From Aeromonas enteropelogenes (GTDB lineage: Bacteria; Pseudomonadota; Gammaproteobacteria; Enterobacterales; Aeromonadaceae), in NCBI RefSeq assembly GCF_000819845.1, contig NZ_CDCG01000017.1:1-64000 (forward strand): a stretch of 64,000 bases of DNA, given 5' to 3'. A program made the position numbers and the translations under genes. Below, in pieces: positions 48,679-56,372 of this stretch; the first letter of the stretch is position 1, and every line of letters begins with the position of its first letter. A model generated the notes under the pieces. The model had not been told where the DNA came from, did no database searches, and saw nothing but the letters and a program-made list of their open reading frames with translations.

Positions 48679-48721
48679 AATATATGAAAATAAATTCACA
48701 AATCAAGACTAAATATTGATT
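48679..48721 (-). promoter_or_regulatory. argA promoter with tandem ARG boxes (ArgR operator)
   Basis: Two 18-base palindromes at 48683-48700 (minus strand TGTGAATTTATTTTCATA, matching the ARG box at 17 of 18 positions) and 48704-48721 (about 14 of 18) are separated by exactly 3 bases, the spacing required for an ArgR hexamer. They overlap a TTGATT/TATATT promoter (48706-48701 and 48684-48679, 16-base spacer). Arginine-bound ArgR would block argA. Confidence 0.85.
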
Positions 48722-48825
48722 TGTGGGGTTTCTGGTCCCGCCGTTGTTTCCCTTGTTCAGCTGTCTTGGCGGCTGGTGTAGAGGAGGGGAGTGAGCCATC
48801 ACTGGATTATGCAGGGGAGCTCTGG

Positions 48826-48853
48826 TTGATCCGGGGCGATAAACTGTTATCTT
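48826..48853 (+). promoter_or_regulatory. Probable msrA promoter
   Basis: TTGATC (48826-48831) and TATCTT (48848-48853) with a 16-base spacer, 58 bases before msrA. Confidence 0.5.
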
Positions 48854-48911
48854 CGATATTCCTTTTCGTCAGCTGTGCGATGACACAGGGTTTTATACAA
48901 GGACAGGGTTC

Positions 48912-49544
48912 ATGGAACAGATTATTTCGCCGGCAAATGCGCTGCCGGGCCGCCGCGAGGCGATGGTGATTGGCCAGCAACATGCGGTGAACGGTCACCC
49001 GACTCAGGGCCCCTGGCCTGAAGGGATGGAGATCGCCTGGTTTGGCATGGGGTGCTTCTGGGGTGTCGAGCGTCTGTTCTGGCAGCAGCCGGGAGTCTAT
49101 TCCACTGCCGCTGGCTATCAGGGCGGGTTGACCCCCAATCCCACCTATAAAGAGGTCTGCAGCGGCCTGACCGGCCACGCCGAGACGGTGCAGGTGGTGT
49201 TTGATCCCAAGGTGATTAGCTACGGCGACCTGCTCAAGCTCTTTTGGGAGCAGCATGACCCGGCCCAGGGGATGCGCCAGGGGGGCGATATCGGTACCCA
49301 GTACCGGTCGGTCATCTTCCATGGTGACGAGAGCCAGCAGGCCATTGCCCAGCAGAGCCTGGCAGCGTTCCAGCAGGCCATGGTGGCTAGCGGCGACAGT
49401 CGCGCCATTACCACCCGCATCCTGCCCTATGCTCCCTTTTATTACGCCGAGGATTATCACCAGCAGTACCTGGAGAAGAATCCGGATGGCTATTGTGGAC
49501 TGGGGGGAATTGGGGTGTGCCTGCCGCCGTCGCTCAACCGTTGA
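48912..49544 (+). CDS. msrA: MsrA, peptide methionine-S-sulfoxide reductase
   Basis: 210 residues (E. coli 212). It repairs oxidised methionine in proteins. The catalytic cysteine is in [33 protein letters not shown] and TQYRSVIF are family motifs, and the recycling cysteines lie in the C-terminal [22 protein letters not shown] upstream is a moderate ribosome site. It has its own promoter. The C-terminus ends PPSLNR, close to the usual PVSL. Confidence 0.97.
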   Translation: MEQIISPANALPGRREAMVIGQQHAVNGHPTQGPWPEGMEIAWFGMGCFWGVERLFWQQPGVYSTAAGYQGGLTPNPTYKEVCSGLTGHAETVQVVFDPKVISYGDLLKLFWEQHDPAQGMRQGGDIGTQYRSVIFHGDESQQAIAQQSLAAFQQAMVASGDSRAITTRILPYAPFYYAEDYHQQYLEKNPDGYCGLGGIGVCLPPSLNR

Positions 49545-49591
49545 GGCGAGCGGTAGCTGGTTTTTAAAAAAAGTAAAAATATAAGATCAAA

Positions 49592-49752
49592 GTCTGGAAC
49601 TTACTGCGACGACCGCTGACTAACTGATTAGCGTCCAGGGATCGGATGCAAAGTCCAGACACATTTCATGCCTTGAGAACCACTCGATAAGTGAACGGTC
49701 GGGTGGGTTGAAAATGATAGCAAGCAGGGCTGCCTGACAAGGCGGCCCTTTT
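49592..49752 (+). ncRNA. Candidate small RNA or long 3' leader downstream of msrA
   Basis: This 160-base stretch has no coding frame, begins after a TATAAG hexamer (49580-49585) in a poly-A/T run, contains an inverted pair GTCTGGA (49592-49598) / TCCAGAC (49654-49660), and ends in a clear terminator at 49727-49752. It could be an independent small RNA or just the msrA 3' untranslated region. The -35 is poor. No match to a known family was recognised. Confidence 0.3.
49727..49752 (+). terminator. Rho-independent terminator downstream of msrA
   Basis: GGGCTGCC/GGCGGCCC with one G-T pair (49727-49734, 49741-49748) followed by TTTT. Confidence 0.8.
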
Positions 49753-49787
49753 CATTTTCTGGCGAAGGAGAGTGGAACAGGCGCGGA

Positions 49788-50123
49788 TCAGGCGATCGCA
49801 CTGTCAAACAGGTTCTTGATGAGATCGATGAACTCTTCGAGGAAGGCTTGCTGTTCCGGGGTCGGGGCGCGCAGCCAGACGGCCGAGAGTACCTCTTCCA
49901 GATCCGCTACCACGGCATCCGCTTCCTGCATGATGAGGAAACGCACCTTGGGATCGAGCTCGGGATGCTGCTCGCAGATGGCCATCAGGTTGCTGGCCAC
50001 ACGGCCGCTGACCAGATCCTCGATGGTCTCGCCCCCTTCACTCTGTTGTTGGGTCTCGAACAGTCCCAAACGCTCTACCAGATACTCGATCAGCGAGATA
50101 TAGCCATCACTTTCTACCACCAT
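49788..50123 (-). CDS. DUF3802-like small acidic protein
   Basis: 111 residues, acidic and helical, starting MVVESDGYISLIEYLVERL and containing ICEQHPELDPKVRFLIMQEADAVVADLEEVL and FIDLIKNLFDSAIA. This recalls the DUF3802 proteins of Vibrio, Shewanella and Aeromonas, which are of unknown function. There is no signal peptide or membrane span. The start at 50123 is supported by the family-like N-terminus; the upstream ribosome site is weak. It lies alone before a GNAT-YjbR gene pair on the same strand. Confidence 0.65.
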   Translation of the reverse strand: MVVESDGYISLIEYLVERLGLFETQQQSEGGETIEDLVSGRVASNLMAICEQHPELDPKVRFLIMQEADAVVADLEEVLSAVWLRAPTPEQQAFLEEFIDLIKNLFDSAIA

Positions 50124-50180
50124 GGGTGCAGCCTCAATACAGTAACAATGCGAAAATCAGGCGTATTTTAGTGGCTTGAC

Positions 50181-50657
50181 CTAGCTTGGCAAGCGGCAGA
50201 ACAGGCGATATCGGGTAAAACTGACCCCGCCACGCTCCACACACTCCATCCCGGTCAGGGTAAAACCATGTCGTAAAAATAGCCCATAACTGAAGGCGCT
50301 GGCTTCGGTGGTCACCGCTTTGAGCCCGAGCAGGGGGGCGTTTGCCAACGCAGTGGTCAGCAGCAGGTTGCCAAGTCCCTGGCGCTGATGCTCGGCGCTC
50401 ACATAAAGAAGGCTCAGCTGTCCGTCCTGGCTCAAGGTGACGAAACCCAGGGGCGTGTCGCCCCAGCAGGCGACCCAGCCGTGGTGCTCGCGAAGCTGAT
50501 TGGCAAAGCCGGGATGATGGGCACCCAAAGCCCACTGCTCTACCTGCTCCGGGCTGTAGTGTTCGGGGCCTGTGCGGCGCACCGTCTGTTCGAACAGGGT
50601 GATGAGGGCGGGGATATGCTGCTCGCCCAGCGGGACGATATGAAGTTGCGACGTCAT
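50181..50657 (-). CDS. GNAT-family N-acetyltransferase
   Basis: 158 residues. The acetyl-CoA-binding motif is LLYVSAEHQRQGLGNLLLTTAL (about 84-105), followed by ASAFSYGLFLRHGF, which is motif B. It resembles the YafP/ElaA-like branch of GNAT proteins, whose substrates are mostly unknown. Its ATG overlaps the stop of the YjbR-like gene by four bases, so the two are translationally coupled. Confidence 0.85.
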   Translation of the reverse strand: MTSQLHIVPLGEQHIPALITLFEQTVRRTGPEHYSPEQVEQWALGAHHPGFANQLREHHGWVACWGDTPLGFVTLSQDGQLSLLYVSAEHQRQGLGNLLLTTALANAPLLGLKAVTTEASAFSYGLFLRHGFTLTGMECVERGGVSFTRYRLFCRLPS

Positions 50658-51016
50658 GACTTGGCCTGAGGAGCCTGCGGGCGTTTTGCCTTGGGCAAGC
50701 CGGCGACGACCCTTTCATAGGAGTGGTGCACCCAGCCCTGCCAGAGATCCTCCGCCAGGGTGTCGCTCAGGGTGACCGTGTTCCAGTGCTGTTTGTTCAT
50801 GTGCCAGCCCGGTTTGACCTCGGGGTGGAGTTCTCGCAGCAGCAGAGCCAGTTCGGGCTCGCACTTGAGGTTGATGGTGAGGGGCTCCGCCTGCCAGTCC
50901 ACCAGCGCAAACATCTTGCCGGCGATGCGGTAGACCAGGATCTCCGGACCAAAGGGCGTGTCTTCGGTGGCGCCCGGCAGGGTGAGCAGAAACTGGCGCA
51001 AGTGAGTCAGATCCAT
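50654..51016 (-). CDS. MmcQ/YjbR family DNA-binding-fold protein
   Basis: 120 residues of the YjbR type (CyaY-like fold). Typical text is LRQFLLTLPGATEDTPFGPEILVYRIAGKMFALV and the signature GWHMNKQHWNTVTL. Proteins of this family are proposed to bind DNA but roles are unproven. The tail is Lys/Pro/Ala-rich (LPKAKRPQAPQAKS). It is the first gene of a coupled pair with the GNAT gene and diverges from the alpha/beta hydrolase. Confidence 0.88.
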   Translation of the reverse strand: MDLTHLRQFLLTLPGATEDTPFGPEILVYRIAGKMFALVDWQAEPLTINLKCEPELALLLRELHPEVKPGWHMNKQHWNTVTLSDTLAEDLWQGWVHHSYERVVAGLPKAKRPQAPQAKS

Positions 51017-51134
51017 GGTGGGTTCTCGCGTAAGGGGTGATCCTGGTCATGGTTTGCGCATATCTATCAGGGGCTTGCTTCTGTTACTATGCGCGCTGCC
51101 GAGTATACCCCCCATCACAGAAGGAGCCCATTGG

Positions 51135-51917
51135 ATGTTGTACCACAAGACCTTCGAGCTGGGTCCCGAACGGGATTGGGTGGTGTTCGTGCACGGGGCG
51201 GGCGGCAGCTCTTCCATCTGGTTCAGACAGCTGCGCGCCTATCGCGAGCATTTCAACGTGCTGCTGCTGGATCTGCGCGGCCACGGTCAGTCCCACAAGC
51301 TGCAGCAGGTGATCCAGGGCCACTACAGCTTTCGCGCCGTGACCGAGGACATCGTTCGTCTGCTCGATCATCTGAATATCCGCCGCGCCCACTTCGTCGG
51401 CATCTCTCTCGGTACCATCCTTATTCGCCATCTGGCGGAGCTCTGCCCCGAGCGGGTCAAGAGCATGGTGCTGGGGGGCGCCATCCTGCGCCTCGACATC
51501 CGCTCCCGGGTGCTGGTGCAGCTCGGTCGCCTCGGCCAGCATATCCTGCCCTACATGTGGCTCTACCGATTGTTCGCCTTCATCATCATGCCGCGCCAGC
51601 ATCATCAGGAGTCCCGCAATCTCTTCGTGCGCGAGGCCCGCAAGCTCTGCCAGAAAGAGTTCAAGCGCTGGTTTCGCCTCGCCACCGAGGTTAATCCCCT
51701 GATGCGCTATTTCCGCGAGCGCGCCCTGCCCATTCCCACCCTCTATGTGATGGGGGAGGAGGATCACATGTTCCTGGCGCCGGTGCGCGAACAGGTGGCC
51801 CGCGATGCCAGCGCCTCCCTGATGGTGATCGAGCAGTGCGGTCATGTCTGCAACGTGGAGCAGCCCGAGCAGTTCAACCGCACCACCCTGGCCTTTCTCA
51901 CCGCCCAGCGCCCCTGA
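51135..51917 (+). CDS. Alpha/beta hydrolase
   Basis: 260 residues. The oxyanion region is FVHGAGGSSSIWF, the nucleophile elbow GISLGT carries the Ser (about 102), the acid is likely the Asp in GEEDHMF and the catalytic His lies in CGHVCNVEQPEQFN. A cap region (about 135-190) is rich in Trp, Tyr and His. The substrate is not evident; many such proteins are esterases or lipases. AAGGAG precedes the ATG at 51135. A truncated, internally deleted copy of this gene lies about 10 kb downstream at 61424, in the same direction (see findings). Confidence 0.88.
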   Translation: MLYHKTFELGPERDWVVFVHGAGGSSSIWFRQLRAYREHFNVLLLDLRGHGQSHKLQQVIQGHYSFRAVTEDIVRLLDHLNIRRAHFVGISLGTILIRHLAELCPERVKSMVLGGAILRLDIRSRVLVQLGRLGQHILPYMWLYRLFAFIIMPRQHHQESRNLFVREARKLCQKEFKRWFRLATEVNPLMRYFRERALPIPTLYVMGEEDHMFLAPVREQVARDASASLMVIEQCGHVCNVEQPEQFNRTTLAFLTAQRP

Positions 51918-52016
51918 ATCGGGCGCCTTGCGGTTGCCGGCCGCTGTGGTACTCAGCTACTACCCGGCGCGCCGTGCGCTTCGCTACCCTGTGGCTCCCA
52001 TTGATAAGGAGCCAAC

Positions 52017-52412
52017 ATGACCAAACTCATCCACACCATGATCCGGGTTCGCGATCTGGATGCCTCCACCGGTTTTTACCGCGATGCCCTCGAGCTGGAA
52101 GTGCGGGATCACTTCCCCTTCGACGGCTTCTCCCTCACCTATCTTGCCAATGCAAAGAGCGGCTTCGAGCTTGAGCTCACCCACAATCACGGGCAGACCG
52201 AGCCCTACAGCCACGGCAGCGGCTACGGCCATCTGGCGGTAGCGGTGGAGGATATAGAGGCGGCGCATCAACGGTTGACGGCGCTTGGGCTCACGCCGGC
52301 ACCGGTCAAGGGGATGGAGCACGAGGGCAACCTGCTGGCCCGGTTCTTCTTCGTGACCGATCCCGATGGCTACAAGATTGAATTTATCGAGCGCGGCGGG
52401 CGCTTCGCCTGA
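52017..52412 (+). CDS. Glyoxalase I / VOC-family metalloenzyme
   Basis: 131 residues, the size of lactoylglutathione lyase GloA (135). The two beta-alpha-beta-beta-beta units start LIHTMIRVRDLDASTGFYRDAL and GYGHLAVAVEDIEAAH. Metal ligands expected in GloA are seen as His in LIHTM, Glu in FELELTHN, His in GYGHLAV and Glu in KIEFIER. It differs from canonical GloA in several positions, so it may be a GloA paralogue rather than the main enzyme. AAGGAGCC precedes the ATG. Confidence 0.85.
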   Translation: MTKLIHTMIRVRDLDASTGFYRDALELEVRDHFPFDGFSLTYLANAKSGFELELTHNHGQTEPYSHGSGYGHLAVAVEDIEAAHQRLTALGLTPAPVKGMEHEGNLLARFFFVTDPDGYKIEFIERGGRFA

Positions 52413-52437
52413 TGCTGAACTGGCAGGATGTACTTGG

Positions 52438-52468
52438 CGGCCAGAGGGAGATCCTCTGGCCGTTTTTT
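52438..52468 (+). terminator. Rho-independent terminator of the VOC gene
   Basis: CGGCCAGAGG/CCTCTGGCCG (52438-52447, 52453-52462) followed by six T. Confidence 0.92.
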
Positions 52469-52752
52469 CAGGCGGCGTTCCGAGCGGTCGCGGGGTTGGA
52501 TTCGAGATAGATAAGGCAGGAGCAGCGCAGCAGGGAGGCAAAGTTGCCCATCTCCATGCCGTTGCCCTGCGCCTCCTGGTAGAGCTCGGAGAGAAACTGC
52601 CCCATGGAGCGCCCCTGGGCGTGGCAGAGCTGCTCGAGAATATCCCAGAACTTGTTTTCCAGCCGGATGCTGGTGCTATGGCCACAGATCCGCACCGAGC
52701 GGGTGGTGCTGGTGTAGTTGTAGGGATCCTGGCCGGAGAAAACGGTGCACAT
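52468..52752 (-). CDS. Ribbon-helix-helix domain protein
   Basis: 94 residues. The segment RSVRICGHSTSIRLENKFWDILEQL followed by RSMGQFLSELYQEA has the strand-helix-helix pattern of the RHH_4 group (DNA-binding fold known in several gammaproteobacteria). A hydrophobic end FASLLRCSCLIYLE follows. It may be a small transcription regulator. AGGAGGCGCCCC precedes the ATG at 52752. It is 76 bases downstream of the LysR gene, same strand, so they may be cotranscribed. Confidence 0.8.
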   Translation of the reverse strand: MCTVFSGQDPYNYTSTTRSVRICGHSTSIRLENKFWDILEQLCHAQGRSMGQFLSELYQEAQGNGMEMGNFASLLRCSCLIYLESNPATARNAA

Positions 52753-52828
52753 GGGGCGCCTCCTGGGTAAACGGGGAGGCCATGGTAAGCAAGGCCTCCC
52801 GTCAGGTCAAAGTTGCCAACCCGTTCGC

Positions 52829-53734
52829 TCACACGAAGTAGTGGGCAATGTCGAGGTAACGCTGGCGGATATGCTCGATGAGCAGCCTTATCTTGCGCGG
52901 TGGCTGGCGGGTGAAGGGGTAGACGGCGTAGATGCCGAGCTTCTTGCCCACCCGGTCCGGAAACAAATCTACCAGCTCGCCGTTCATCAGGTCGTGATAG
53001 ACGAGACAGCGCGGCACATAGACGATGCCGCGCCCCCCCAGCGCCGCCTTGCGCAGGGCCCCCGCGTTGTCGGTGCAAAAGCTCCCCGACACCGACAGCA
53101 GATAGTCCCCCTGTTCCCCCTTGAAGGCCCACTCCGAGGCCCCCGTGCTCTGGTAGGCGTAGCGCAGGCAGTTGTGGGTGAGCAAGTCTGATGGCTCGCG
53201 CGGCGCCCCGAAGCGGCGCACATAGGCGGGGGCGGCGCAGATCACCCACTGGGAATCGAGGATGTGGCGGGCAATCAGGCTCGAGTCATCCAGATAGCCG
53301 GTGCGAATGACCAGATCGAACCCCTCTTCCACCAGGTTGACGAAGCGGTTGTCCAGCGACATCTCCACCGTGAGCCCGGGGTGCTGCTGGCAAAAATCGG
53401 CCACGGCGTCGGCGAGCAAGAGCTCCCCCGAGATGGTGGGCACCGACATCCGCACATGACCGCTCACCTTTTCACCGAATCCTGCCACCGCATCGAAGGC
53501 GTCCAGTGCGGCGGCCTTCACATTTTTGGCACCCTGATAGAGCTCCTTGCCCGCCTCGCTCAAGGTGAGCCGGCGGGTGGTGCGATAGAGCAGCTGCACC
53601 CCGAGCTCTTCCTCCAGGCGCCCAATCCGCTTGCTAACCACTGAATTTGTCAGGGAATTTTGTTCGGCTACCTTGCTGAAGGAGCCGGCCTCCACCACCT
53701 GGGCGAAGAGAATGAGGTCGTCGGTACTGGCCAT
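52829..53734 (-). CDS. LysR-family regulator of the lactate locus
   Basis: 301 residues. The N-terminal winged helix (residues about 1-60, DDLILFAQVVEAGSFSKVAEQNSLTNSVVSKRIGRLEEELG) is followed by an effector domain (about 90-295). The sequence SVVSKRIGRLEEELGVQLLYRTTRRL is typical of LysR. It diverges from lactate permease across 132 bases that contain an ATGAA-N5-TTCAT palindrome, so lactate (or pyruvate) regulation of the operon is likely; this is inference from position. The ATG at 53734 has no clear Shine-Dalgarno. Confidence 0.9.
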   Translation of the reverse strand: MASTDDLILFAQVVEAGSFSKVAEQNSLTNSVVSKRIGRLEEELGVQLLYRTTRRLTLSEAGKELYQGAKNVKAAALDAFDAVAGFGEKVSGHVRMSVPTISGELLLADAVADFCQQHPGLTVEMSLDNRFVNLVEEGFDLVIRTGYLDDSSLIARHILDSQWVICAAPAYVRRFGAPREPSDLLTHNCLRYAYQSTGASEWAFKGEQGDYLLSVSGSFCTDNAGALRKAALGGRGIVYVPRCLVYHDLMNGELVDLFPDRVGKKLGIYAVYPFTRQPPRKIRLLIEHIRQRYLDIAHYFV

Positions 53735-53750
53735 ATTTGTCGATTTTAGG

Positions 53751-53767
53751 AATGAATGTTGTTCATT
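53751..53767. promoter_or_regulatory. Candidate LysR operator
   Basis: Perfect inverted repeat AATGAA-N5-TTCATT in the intergenic region between the LysR gene and lldP; it contains a T-N11-A core. Confidence 0.55.
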
Positions 53768-53866
53768 ATTTCCATATATCGCGAAAAAGGAACAGGGTAA
53801 GGTCACGTTCGTTTAACAAAACAACAACAAGGTGCGCCCGTCGCACGACCTCTGGACAAGGATGCA

Positions 53867-55567
53867 ATGATGACAGACACCCTGTTGGCCCTGGTGGCCT
53901 TCTCGCCGATCGTGGTGGCCGCCGTGCTGCTGGTCGGCCTCAACTGGCCCGCCAAGCGCGCCATGCCCATCGCCTTTATCCTGACCGTATTCATCGCCCT
54001 GTGGGGCTGGCAGATGAGCCCGACCCGGGTGCTCGCCTCCAGCCTGCAGGGGCTTATCATCACGGTGACCGTGCTCTGGATAGTGTTCGGCGCCATCCTG
54101 ATGCTCAACACTCTCAAACACACCGGCGCCATCAGCGCCATTCGCGGAGGCTTTACCAACATCTCGTCGGACCGGCGCATCCAGGCCATCATCATCGCCT
54201 GGTGCTTCGGCGCCTTTATCGAGGGAGCCTCGGGCTTTGGCACCCCGGCCGCCATCGCCGCCCCCCTGCTGGTGGCCATCGGCTTCCCGGCGCTGGCCGC
54301 CGTGCTGCTCGGCATGATGATCCAGTCCACCCCGGTATCCTTCGGTGCGGTGGGCACCCCCATCCTGGTGGGCATCAACAAGGGGTTGGATAACCAGGCC
54401 ATCGGCCACACCCTGAGCGCTGGTGGCAGCAGCTGGGACATCTACCTGCAGCAGGTGACCACCAACGTGGCCCTCATTCACGCCACCGTCGGCACCCTGA
54501 TGCCGGTGCTGATGGTGATGATGCTGACCCGCTTCTTCGGCCGCAATCGCAGCTGGACCGAGGGGCTCTCCATCCTGCCGTTCGCGATTTTCGCCGGACT
54601 CGCCTTCACCGTGCCTTATGCCCTGACCGGCATGCTGCTCGGCCCCGAGTTCCCGTCCCTCATCGGCGGCCTGGTGGGGCTGGCCCTGGTGGTGACGGCG
54701 GCGCGCCACGGTTTTCTGGTGCCCAAGAACACCTGGGATTTCGCTCCCGAGAAAGAGTGGCCCGCCGAGTGGCTGGGATCCCTCAAGCTCGATCTCAAAG
54801 AGGCCGCCGGCCGCCCCATGTCCCTGCTGCTGGCCTGGCTCCCCTATGTGGCGCTGGCGCTCCTGCTGGTGGCGAGCCGGGTGAGCCCGGAGTTCAAGGC
54901 GAGCCTGTTGTCGGTGAGCCTCGCCTTCACCGATCTGCTGGGAGAGAAGGGGGTCAGCGCCTCCATTGAGCCGCTCTACCTGCCGGGGGGCCTGCTGGTG
55001 CTCTGCGCCCTGCTCGCCACCCTCATTCAGGCCCGCGCCCTGGCGCCCCTCGGCCGCGCCGTGAGCGAGTCGAGCCGCACCCTGATCGGCGCCGGCTTCG
55101 TGCTGATTTTCACCGTGCCCATGGTGCGCATCTTCATCAACTCCGGCGTCAACGGGGCGGATCTCGCCAGCATGCCGGTGACCACCGCCAACTTTGCCGC
55201 CGGGCTGGTGGGGGAGTTTTTCCCGGCCCTGAGCGCCACTATCGGCGCGCTGGGGGCCTTTATCGCCGGCTCCAACACGGTGTCGAACATGATGTTCAGC
55301 CAGTTCCAGTTCGAGGTGGCCCAGACCCTCGGCGTCTCCACCGCCGCCATGCTGGCGCTGCAGGCGGTCGGTGCGGCGGCTGGCAACATGATTGCCATCC
55401 ACAACGTGGTGGCGGCCTCGGCTACTGTGGGCCTCTTGGGCCGCGAGGGGGCGACGCTGCGCAAGACGGCGCTGCCGACCCTCTACTACCTGCTGGCCAC
55501 CGGCCTTATCGGTTTGGCGCTCATGTACAGCTTCCACGTCTCGGACGCACTGCTGCAGTTGAAGTAA
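53867..55567 (+). CDS. lldP: L-lactate permease (LctP/LldP family)
   Basis: 566 residues with about 12-14 membrane spans. The family shows [29 protein letters not shown] and [22 protein letters not shown], both conserved in LldP, GlcA and relatives. It imports lactate (or glycolate) with protons. AAGGATGCA precedes the first of two consecutive ATG codons. It is the first gene of the lactate operon, followed 13 bases later by lldE. Confidence 0.93.
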   Translation: MMTDTLLALVAFSPIVVAAVLLVGLNWPAKRAMPIAFILTVFIALWGWQMSPTRVLASSLQGLIITVTVLWIVFGAILMLNTLKHTGAISAIRGGFTNISSDRRIQAIIIAWCFGAFIEGASGFGTPAAIAAPLLVAIGFPALAAVLLGMMIQSTPVSFGAVGTPILVGINKGLDNQAIGHTLSAGGSSWDIYLQQVTTNVALIHATVGTLMPVLMVMMLTRFFGRNRSWTEGLSILPFAIFAGLAFTVPYALTGMLLGPEFPSLIGGLVGLALVVTAARHGFLVPKNTWDFAPEKEWPAEWLGSLKLDLKEAAGRPMSLLLAWLPYVALALLLVASRVSPEFKASLLSVSLAFTDLLGEKGVSASIEPLYLPGGLLVLCALLATLIQARALAPLGRAVSESSRTLIGAGFVLIFTVPMVRIFINSGVNGADLASMPVTTANFAAGLVGEFFPALSATIGALGAFIAGSNTVSNMMFSQFQFEVAQTLGVSTAAMLALQAVGAAAGNMIAIHNVVAASATVGLLGREGATLRKTALPTLYYLLATGLIGLALMYSFHVSDALLQLK

Positions 55568-55580
55568 AGGAGAGCAAGTG

Positions 55581-56372
55581 ATGAAGGTAATGCGGGTCTA
55601 TCCGGCCAAGCCGGCCGATGTCTATCTCTACGCCACCTGTCTGGTGGACCTGTTCGATCCGGTGGCGGGGCTCGATGCCATCGCCCTGCTCGAGCGGGAA
55701 GGGATAAGGGTACACTTTGTCGAGAAGCAGACCTGCTGCGGCCAGCCGGCCTACACCTCGGGTCACGAGGAGGAGGCGCGCAAGGTGGCGAAAAGCCAGA
55801 TGGCGCTCTTCCCCGAGCCCTGGCCCGTGGTGGTGCTGTCGGGCTCCTGCGGCGGCATGATGCACCACCACTATGCGCGCCTCTTCCCGGACAGCCCCGA
55901 GGTGGCAGCGTTTTGCGAGCGGGTGTTCGAGCTCACCGAGTTTCTGGCCCGGGTCTGCCGGGTGCGCTGGCGCGCCGTGGGGGAGGCGAGCATCGTCATG
56001 CACACCTCCTGCTCGGCCCGGCGCGAGATGCAGGTGCACACCACGGCCCGCAGCCTGCTGGGGCAGCTCGAGGGCGTCACCTTGCACGAGCAGGCCTACG
56101 AGAGCGAGTGCTGCGGCTTTGGCGGCACCTTCTCGGTGCGCCATCCCCACATCAGCCAGGCCATGGTGGAGGACAAGACCCGCCACCTGCTGGCCACCGG
56201 CGCCGATACCCTGGTGAGTGCCGACTGGGGGTGCCTCCTAAACATCAAGGGATCCCTGGCCTATCAGGGCAAGACGCTCCCCGCCACCCATCTGGCGAGC
56301 TTCCTGCTCGCCCATAGCGAGCCGGTGGCTCAGGGCTTACAAGCGCAAAAACAGGGGGCCCATCATGAGTGA
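55581..56372 (+). CDS. lldE: LldE/LutA, lactate oxidation Fe-S subunit
   Basis: 263 residues (E. coli YkgE 239; B. subtilis LutA 238). Two CCG domains are present: CCGQPAYTSG with an upstream LYATC, and ECCGFGG with an upstream HTSCSARREM, which hold an Fe-S cluster as in heterodisulfide reductase B. With LldF and LldG it forms an L-lactate dehydrogenase. The ATG at 55581 follows GGAG and the next gene overlaps it by 8 bases. Confidence 0.95.
   Translation: MKVMRVYPAKPADVYLYATCLVDLFDPVAGLDAIALLEREGIRVHFVEKQTCCGQPAYTSGHEEEARKVAKSQMALFPEPWPVVVLSGSCGGMMHHHYARLFPDSPEVAAFCERVFELTEFLARVCRVRWRAVGEASIVMHTSCSARREMQVHTTARSLLGQLEGVTLHEQAYESECCGFGGTFSVRHPHISQAMVEDKTRHLLATGADTLVSADWGCLLNIKGSLAYQGKTLPATHLASFLLAHSEPVAQGLQAQKQGAHHE

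Noticed and set aside
49592..49660. tRNA or CRISPR-like structure suggested by GTCTGGA/TCCAGAC
   Set aside because: No cloverleaf, no repeated spacing, single pair only.
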